Of a stretch of DNA of 11,786 nucleotides, positions 8,901 to 11,786 are shown piece after piece. The stretch lies in NCBI GenBank assembly GCA_033764725.1, contig JANRIR010000065.1:1-11786 (forward strand), written 5' to 3'. Position 1 is the stretch's first letter; every line of letters starts with the position of its first letter. The notes beneath the pieces were generated by a model. It was not told where the DNA came from. It saw only the letters and a list, made by a program, of their open reading frames with translations, and did no database searches. The position numbers were made by a program, and so were the translations under genes. This DNA is from RI-43 sp033764725 (GTDB lineage Bacteria; Pseudomonadota; Alphaproteobacteria; Caulobacterales; Aquidulcibacteraceae).

Positions 8901-9078
8901 TCGTCGGCGTGTCCGAGACAAAGGATACCTGCGGCGCGCGAAGCGCTTCGCCGCCAATGCGCATGACCGGCGCATCGGCGTGCGCGCCGATGGCGCTCAA
9001 GCCCAGGGAAGCGGCTGCGAGCGTGACGCCTGTCGCGCCGGAGGATGCAGCAGCGCCGCGCAGTCGACGTTTTCCCAT
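5941..9078 (-). CDS. Exported FecR-domain protein with C-terminal TbpB/Slam-substrate-like beta-barrel
   Basis: 1045 residues. The ATG at 9078 has a perfect AGGAGG five bases upstream and gives a signal peptide (KRRLR, hydrophobic core, likely cleavage after GAHA at 34). Residues about 61-190 match a FecR-type domain (ANGASILLAERTQARV, VHGALRVF, GGIVELAAGAAIITREGD); the cytoplasmic anti-sigma part and transmembrane helix of true FecR regulators are absent. The long middle (about 240-870) is glycine-, alanine- and serine-rich with no clear family. It holds a Cys394/Cys399 pair and an EF-hand or dockerin-like loop with D512, D514, N516 and D523. Residues about 880-1045 (YVHWGYFFGD, then ARYTGHAIGSAI, VVGTFSQTWNLDARTG, FDG, YGGYLGA, VGTFGGD) resemble the 8-stranded barrel of TbpB-like proteins, which Slam/type XI exporters recognise. 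Since the preceding gene is a Slam-like protein, I infer a secreted or surface client. The lack of a lipobox cysteine argues against a lipoprotein. Confidence 0.88.
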   Translation of the reverse strand: MGKRRLRGAAASSGATGVTLAAASLGLSAIGAHADAPVMRIGGEALRAPQVSFVSDTPTTLSTAEAETVEVASANGASILLAERTQARVEYVDNVAAAPSPRTHLVHGALRVFAPLASSGVATSFDGGIVELAAGAAIITREGDALRATLLYGGPLLMRHGERTVSVERPNTEIFWGPNADVGVVRTRDRSTVYADLDRFGVPRAGRTSPQPGASGARDYAAVDDNRVLGQAPAPPPLDRTALTQLSGGEIVLGASARSFVDIANQNLSGNAQFTALLGASTAQPITLAGGVLARDFGATAPPGLAQPRTTNRIVASGSTYHYSGGIGPSYGRTDGNASLSYVISAPIALSQSPIATFSGLVPPYDDADVREALTRIGLIQNADGDPQTPPVLCESAGCAELAALIRSVLQDSDDLRLVLGSVSGRATFIPGAPQTSNLTATNQILSLPRETLRGARSGVLQASVPATGFFVAPGLSPSTASGGIGNTGISSDIRSNAVAVDVLQAGFDIDDADGNGVLRAADHFLMIQAPPPNGDVGAFLFATGGLSAAQTGGDTIDAYSLYSSLTGPGGLSTGGLSGAGMRAFAPGDAAAYGAGGYAASPLLVATSLNGPANAQNAFLHFDLGWSATGALTAAALTLGSIRYAESAPGAGSAIVLGRTIGTSRAPGAASTTLRSPLTNTAFGGGGDWGGDGARSGAASYLVLENVASTLPPPDDDLTGASAFSGGVTRALGSRETAQYGLLRVAIGSDYRTDATPQRTLYGGYLQGLLEIEDATGAVTVSAFDSGGDNNDPRGLSIEVDTGLNRVAAQALLRVGDADERDAIALGGLTTDSGPSAAIQDARGAAAIFGAASRGDAEHALALVSGASATTDATEDIAHYDYVHWGYFFGDLPAEGGQSRHAHLATWAAGQILAPSQYQLRGSARYTGHAIGSAIDQNGVRMVVGTFSQTWNLDARTGAMDLMFDGSDYRAASLRFDDLATDLRYGGYLGAANGDRYGVVNGVLVGLTPNALPGGSVGQFAIQNLPSSAPYSAVGTFGGDIAPSP

Positions 9079-9083
9079 TCCAG

Positions 9084-9089
9084 CCTCCT
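9084..9089 (-). promoter_or_regulatory. Strong ribosome binding site of the FecR-barrel gene
   Basis: AGGAGG on the minus strand, five bases before the ATG at 9078, within the 26-base gap after the outer-membrane protein gene. It decides against an in-frame upstream ATG at 9180, which would lie inside the preceding gene and spoil the signal peptide. Confidence 0.8.
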
Positions 9090-9104
9090 GCAGCGCGATC
9101 GGCG

Positions 9105-10490
9105 CTAAAAGCGTGCGCTTAGGCCGACAAGCAGACCCGTATTGTCGTAGCGATAATTGGAGATCGTCGCCCGGCTCCACGTCTGCTCGGCGCGCGCCTC
9201 GACGGCGATGCGCCGCGTGATGGGCGCAGTCGCTTCAAGCGACAAGACGTAACGATCCTCGATGCGGCGTTCAGCAGGTGAAACGACGGGATCCGGCGCG
9301 TCATAGACGGTGTGCCGGAAGCGTCCGCTCGCGCCGAAACGCATCGGGACGCCCGCCGCAGCGCCGACATGGACGAAGCGATGGAGACCGGCGACGACCT
9401 CAAGACTTTCCCGCGCTTGAAACGCGGCGTCGGCGTCAGCCCTTTCGACGACGCCTGACGCGGACACGCGCCAACGCTCGCCGAGCGCGGCCGTTCCTTG
9501 TAGTCCAAGGGCGAGCAGATCGCCCGATTGATCATCGGCGGTTGGTCTCTGCGCGCTGGCGACGAAGTTTCTGCGCCGCCATTCCGCGACAGCCGAGAGC
9601 GAAGCGCCGACGCCAAGCCGCCGATCGGCCACGATCCCGGCGCCCCAATCCGTAAAGTACGTGTCGCCATTCAACGACAATCCTGACGCCGCGACGTACG
9701 GGCGCCAGATCGTCGCCGGCGCGAGGCGCTCACGCGGATACAGGCGCGGCCCAACGCGCAGCCCAGCGCCAAAGGCGTTGAGGGATTCCGTACGGTCGTA
9801 GAGTGACGCGCTCAGTTCTCCATCGAGGACGAATTCCGGCGCCGGGCCCCCGTCGAGCCGAATGCGCAACGCCCCGGACGCCGAGGCGACCAGTGCGACA
9901 TCGGCTTGTTCGTCGACCGACAACTGATCGCCGGAAAGCCGCACCACCTGCCCGCGAAATGGATCGACAAGCAATGCGCTGCTCGGCGCCGCTTCCGGAT
10001 TGGACTCGCCGCGCACGCCGGCGAACACATCGCTGCGAAAGGTTATCCGGCTCGTCGCCTGTTGGGCGCTTGCGAGGGCGGCGCTGGCGCGGTCGCGCAC
10101 AAAATCGGGCGCGTCCGGGGATGTGAGCGCCGTCGACAGAAAAACACGCGCGAGATCGGGCTGTCCGACCCTCAAATACAGTAGGCCCAATTCCAGTCGG
10201 ACATTATCGGCTTGCGGCCGCAGCCGCAGCACGCGCTCCAAAGCCGTGATCGCGGCGCCGAAATCGCCAGCGTGGGCCGCCGCCTGTGCGAATGCGAACG
10301 ATGCTTCCGGATCGTCCAGCCGGGCGAGCATGCGGGACAGCGCGATCGCATAATCCTGGTCGCGCGCGGCGGCTGGCGTCCACGTTCCGCTATCTTGCGC
10401 AAAGCCCGCGGTAGCAGCGCCCACCCCCGCCCACAACAAGGTGCAGACCGCGAGCGGATGCACGCCCTGCGATCTCCGACGCCGTCCCAT
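9105..10490 (-). CDS. TPR plus outer-membrane beta-barrel protein, Slam/type XI secretion-like
   Basis: 461 residues. The N-terminus is a signal peptide (RRRR, hydrophobic 12-28, likely cleavage after GFA at 31). Residues about 60-143 contain two or three TPR-like helical pairs (DPEASFAFAQAAAHAGDFGAAI, then LELGLLYLRVGQPDLARVFL). From about 148 to the end the sequence alternates short amphipathic strands, with RVGPRLY, RPYVAASGLSLNGDTYF and a terminal SNYRYDNTGLLVGLSARF that ends in phenylalanine, the usual C-terminal signal of outer-membrane barrels. A periplasmic TPR domain followed by a barrel of about 300 residues is the architecture of Slam (DUF560) proteins, which move TbpB-like clients across the outer membrane. 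The next gene encodes such a client candidate, which strengthens the call. The DUF560 assignment itself rests on my reading of motifs, not on a search; another TPR-barrel porin family is possible. It is the first gene of the cluster. Confidence 0.82.
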   Translation of the reverse strand: MGRRRRSQGVHPLAVCTLLWAGVGAATAGFAQDSGTWTPAAARDQDYAIALSRMLARLDDPEASFAFAQAAAHAGDFGAAITALERVLRLRPQADNVRLELGLLYLRVGQPDLARVFLSTALTSPDAPDFVRDRASAALASAQQATSRITFRSDVFAGVRGESNPEAAPSSALLVDPFRGQVVRLSGDQLSVDEQADVALVASASGALRIRLDGGPAPEFVLDGELSASLYDRTESLNAFGAGLRVGPRLYPRERLAPATIWRPYVAASGLSLNGDTYFTDWGAGIVADRRLGVGASLSAVAEWRRRNFVASAQRPTADDQSGDLLALGLQGTAALGERWRVSASGVVERADADAAFQARESLEVVAGLHRFVHVGAAAGVPMRFGASGRFRHTVYDAPDPVVSPAERRIEDRYVLSLEATAPITRRIAVEARAEQTWSRATISNYRYDNTGLLVGLSARF

Positions 10491-10978
10491 AACAGCCTAG
10501 CCTCGCAAGCCTACGAGCCTGACACCCCACGTCGCAATCCTCGCACGAAGGCGATAAGTTAACAATACGTAAAGCAATGCGGCGACGAACGGGGCGGCGC
10601 AGACCGACGCCAACGCTAGAATTGATGGCGCCGGCGAGGCAGCTAGAACCGACAGCGCCGTGCTTCCGATGCCGCGAAAGTTCAGCTTTGTCGGTCAGCG
10701 GTTCAACGGTCGAGGATGTTGTGCGCGATGCTGCGTTTCAGGCCGCCAGCGGGGCTTGCGGCGAGGCGGCAGCCGCCTCTGCCGACATAGATCACCTGTT
10801 GCAAAGGCAGGGATCGCTTGAGGGCTCAATGCTGAGTGCAGGTCCCTGCAGCGTTGTACCGTATCCGACTCCGCCGAGCCAAATAGGCGAGGTATCTGGC
10901 CAAAGGGCTCGCGCGATAGTCACCGCAGCGGAACCGCGGCTAGACGGTCTATCCGAACGGCGCAAGGGGAACCTGCGC
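10491..10978. other. Upstream region of the five-gene cluster; no supported gene
   Basis: 488 bases between the start of the outer-membrane protein gene and the possible small membrane protein. The cluster promoter should lie here. The only AT-rich patch is about 10553-10573, which also contains a CtrA-like motif. I cannot fix convincing -35 and -10 boxes. The plus-strand frame from 10577 stays open into the small membrane protein, but its translation is arginine- and proline-rich at first, has no recognisable domain and no start-proximal ribosome site, so I do not call it. Confidence 0.5.
10558..10573 (-). promoter_or_regulatory. Possible CtrA-like binding motif upstream of the cluster
   Basis: On the minus strand the sequence reads TTTA, seven bases, then TTAAC. 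The alphaproteobacterial cell-cycle regulator CtrA binds TTAA-N7-TTAA(C); this site has one mismatch in the first half. It lies about 68-83 bases upstream of the first start codon, in the AT-rich patch where a promoter is expected. A chance match is possible, since only one near-consensus site is seen. Confidence 0.35.
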
Positions 10979-11182
10979 GTGAAGCGCCGCATTCGGATAG
11001 TTTTGTTTGCTCTTCTGGGACCGGCGCTCTTAACCGCGTTGTTCGCCGCGATCACTCTCATCCCGTTGTCGTTGATCGGAATCACCTTTCCACCAAACCG
11101 TATCCAGGCGGGGATGATACTTTATTTCGCTTTCTGGCAGATCCTTGCGATCTGGTGGTTTCAGAAACATTGGCGCGGGTGA
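10979..11182 (+). CDS. Possible small two-helix membrane protein
   Basis: 67 residues from a GTG start preceded by AAGGGGA at a spacing of about eight bases. The protein has a basic start (MKRRIR), a first hydrophobic helix at about 7-35 (VLFALLGPALLTALFAAI), a short polar turn around PPNR, and a second helix at about 43-60 (AGMILYFAFWQILAIWW), ending QKHWRG. The charge pattern suggests both ends lie in the cytoplasm. I recognise no family. It is divergent from the five-gene cluster, so it is probably not part of it. The same frame stays open upstream to 10577, but hydrophobic coding-like sequence begins only at this start. It could also be a chance frame. Confidence 0.5.
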   Translation: MKRRIRIVLFALLGPALLTALFAAITLIPLSLIGITFPPNRIQAGMILYFAFWQILAIWWFQKHWRG

Positions 11183-11600
11183 CGGTCTGAACAACAGAAT
11201 CCGGATGCACCATTAAGCGAAGCGCACCACGATACTTGCCTGACATGCTTTCACTGCTTCGCAAAAATCCAATGCGTGAAGAAGTGCGCGCATTGTGCGT
11301 GCAATGGGCAAACAGGGCGCGCTCGGTTGGCCACGATCACAATCATCATTTTGCGCAAATGGTGCGAAGGGAAATGAGCGTGGAGGCTCGTCAACGTCCG
11401 CGCACTGTTTTGTGACAATGACCGACATTGCCGGCTTCCCTGCCGCAACGGCACGGGCACTCCAAGAAGCGGGCGAAAAACCCAAGCTAAACGTGCAAAA
11501 TCAACTGATTACGAAGTGGCTCTGGTGGCGGGTGAGGGACAAGATCCGAACTGGGAGCCGCGCGCGCAGGGTTGGCGTGGCTGCTACGCACGACGCACAG
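11183..11600. other. Gap without a supported gene
   Basis: 418 bases downstream of the possible small membrane protein and downstream of the tRNA-Ser on the other strand. Short open frames exist on both strands, but none has a clear ribosome site, a recognisable protein or a consistent composition. I see no clear hairpin with a T-run that would end the tRNA transcript. Confidence 0.5.
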
Positions 11601-11690
11601 TGGCGGACAGAGAGGGATTCGAACCCTCGATAGAGTTTCCCCTATACACGCGTTCCAGGCGTGCGCCTTCAACCACTCGGCCACCTGTCC
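11601..11690 (-). tRNA. tRNA-Ser (anticodon GGA), CCA encoded
   Basis: On the minus strand the gene starts GGACAGG at 11690 and ends CTGTCC-G-CCA at 11601, forming a seven-pair acceptor stem whose last pair is G-T. The D arm contains GCCGAGTGGTT. The anticodon stem CACGC/GCGTG encloses the loop CTGGAAC, with anticodon GGA at 11656-11654. A long variable arm (TATAGGGGAAACTCTATC region), as expected of class II serine tRNAs, is followed by the T arm GAGGGTTCGAATCCCTC. It reads UCC and UCU serine codons. It is a self-contained gene, transcribed towards the five-gene cluster but more than 1 kb from it. Confidence 0.97.
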
Positions 11691-11703
11691 ATACCGGCAG
11701 TCT

Positions 11704-11719
11704 CCCGCCCGGGGGCGGG
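11704..11719. repeat. GC-rich inverted repeat upstream of tRNA-Ser
   Basis: CCCGCCC and GGGCGGG face each other across two bases, giving a stem of six or seven pairs. It sits 14 bases before the tRNA 5' end. No T-run follows on either strand, so a classic terminator is not supported. It may belong to the tRNA leader or to a transcript from outside the window. Confidence 0.35.
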
Positions 11720-11786
11720 GAAGGAGGGGGTCATAGCGTATTCGCGGCGGATTGGAAGCCGGGCGCGGGGCGCGATGCTGGGGGCG

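Noticed and set aside
9079..9180. Extended start for the FecR-barrel protein at 9180
   Set aside because: It would overlap the outer-membrane protein gene and place a polar stretch before the signal peptide; AGGAGG supports 9078.
10577..10978. Longer 201-residue version of the small membrane protein
   Set aside because: The added 134 residues are low-quality, with no domain or hydrophobic pattern, and there is no clear ribosome site at 10577.
11295..11633. Plus-strand frame ending in RTERDSNPR
   Set aside because: The C-terminal end is the antisense of the tRNA-Ser T arm and acceptor stem, a well-known false protein signature.
11487..11684. Minus-strand 65-residue frame starting inside the tRNA
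   Set aside because: MAEWLKAHAWNA is a translation of the tRNA-Ser sequence, not a protein-coding gene.

Overview
The window reads as GC-rich bacterial chromosome, most likely from an alphaproteobacterium. That placement is an inference from base composition, protein style and one CtrA-like motif; no taxonomic marker other than a generic tRNA-Ser is present. About 90% of the left 10.5 kb is coding and all on the minus strand, so the genes read from right to left.

The core is a compact five-gene cluster, in transcription order: (1) a secreted TPR plus outer-membrane beta-barrel protein (10490 to 9105) that resembles Slam/type XI secretion exporters; (2) a 1045-residue exported protein with an N-terminal FecR-type domain and a C-terminal barrel resembling the TbpB-like handle of Slam substrates (9078 to 5941); (3) a TPR-CHAT cysteine peptidase with a signal peptide, so probably periplasmic, with its His/Cys pair intact (5939 to 2760); (4) a TIR domain, one transmembrane helix and a DUF4384-like domain (2749 to 1643); (5) an RTX calcium-binding repeat protein that runs off the left edge (1614 to beyond 1). 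The gaps are 26, 1, 10 and 28 bases, so one transcript is very likely.

Read together, the genes describe an envelope-spanning set: an outer-membrane exporter and its probable surface or secreted client, a peptidase in the periplasm, an inner-membrane protein with a cytoplasmic TIR domain and a periplasmic sensor-like domain, and a calcium-binding secreted protein. My working hypothesis is a transenvelope signalling or defence-type module in which an outside event is passed through the CHAT peptidase and the DUF4384 domain to the TIR domain. No step of that pathway is shown by sequence alone.

Right of the cluster, 10491-10978 holds the presumed operon promoter region (including the CtrA-like motif) and no convincing gene. 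A small two-helix membrane protein is possible at 10979-11182 on the plus strand. 11183-11600 holds nothing I can support. A complete tRNA-Ser(GGA) with encoded CCA lies on the minus strand at 11601-11690. The last 96 bases hold a GC-rich inverted repeat and no gene.
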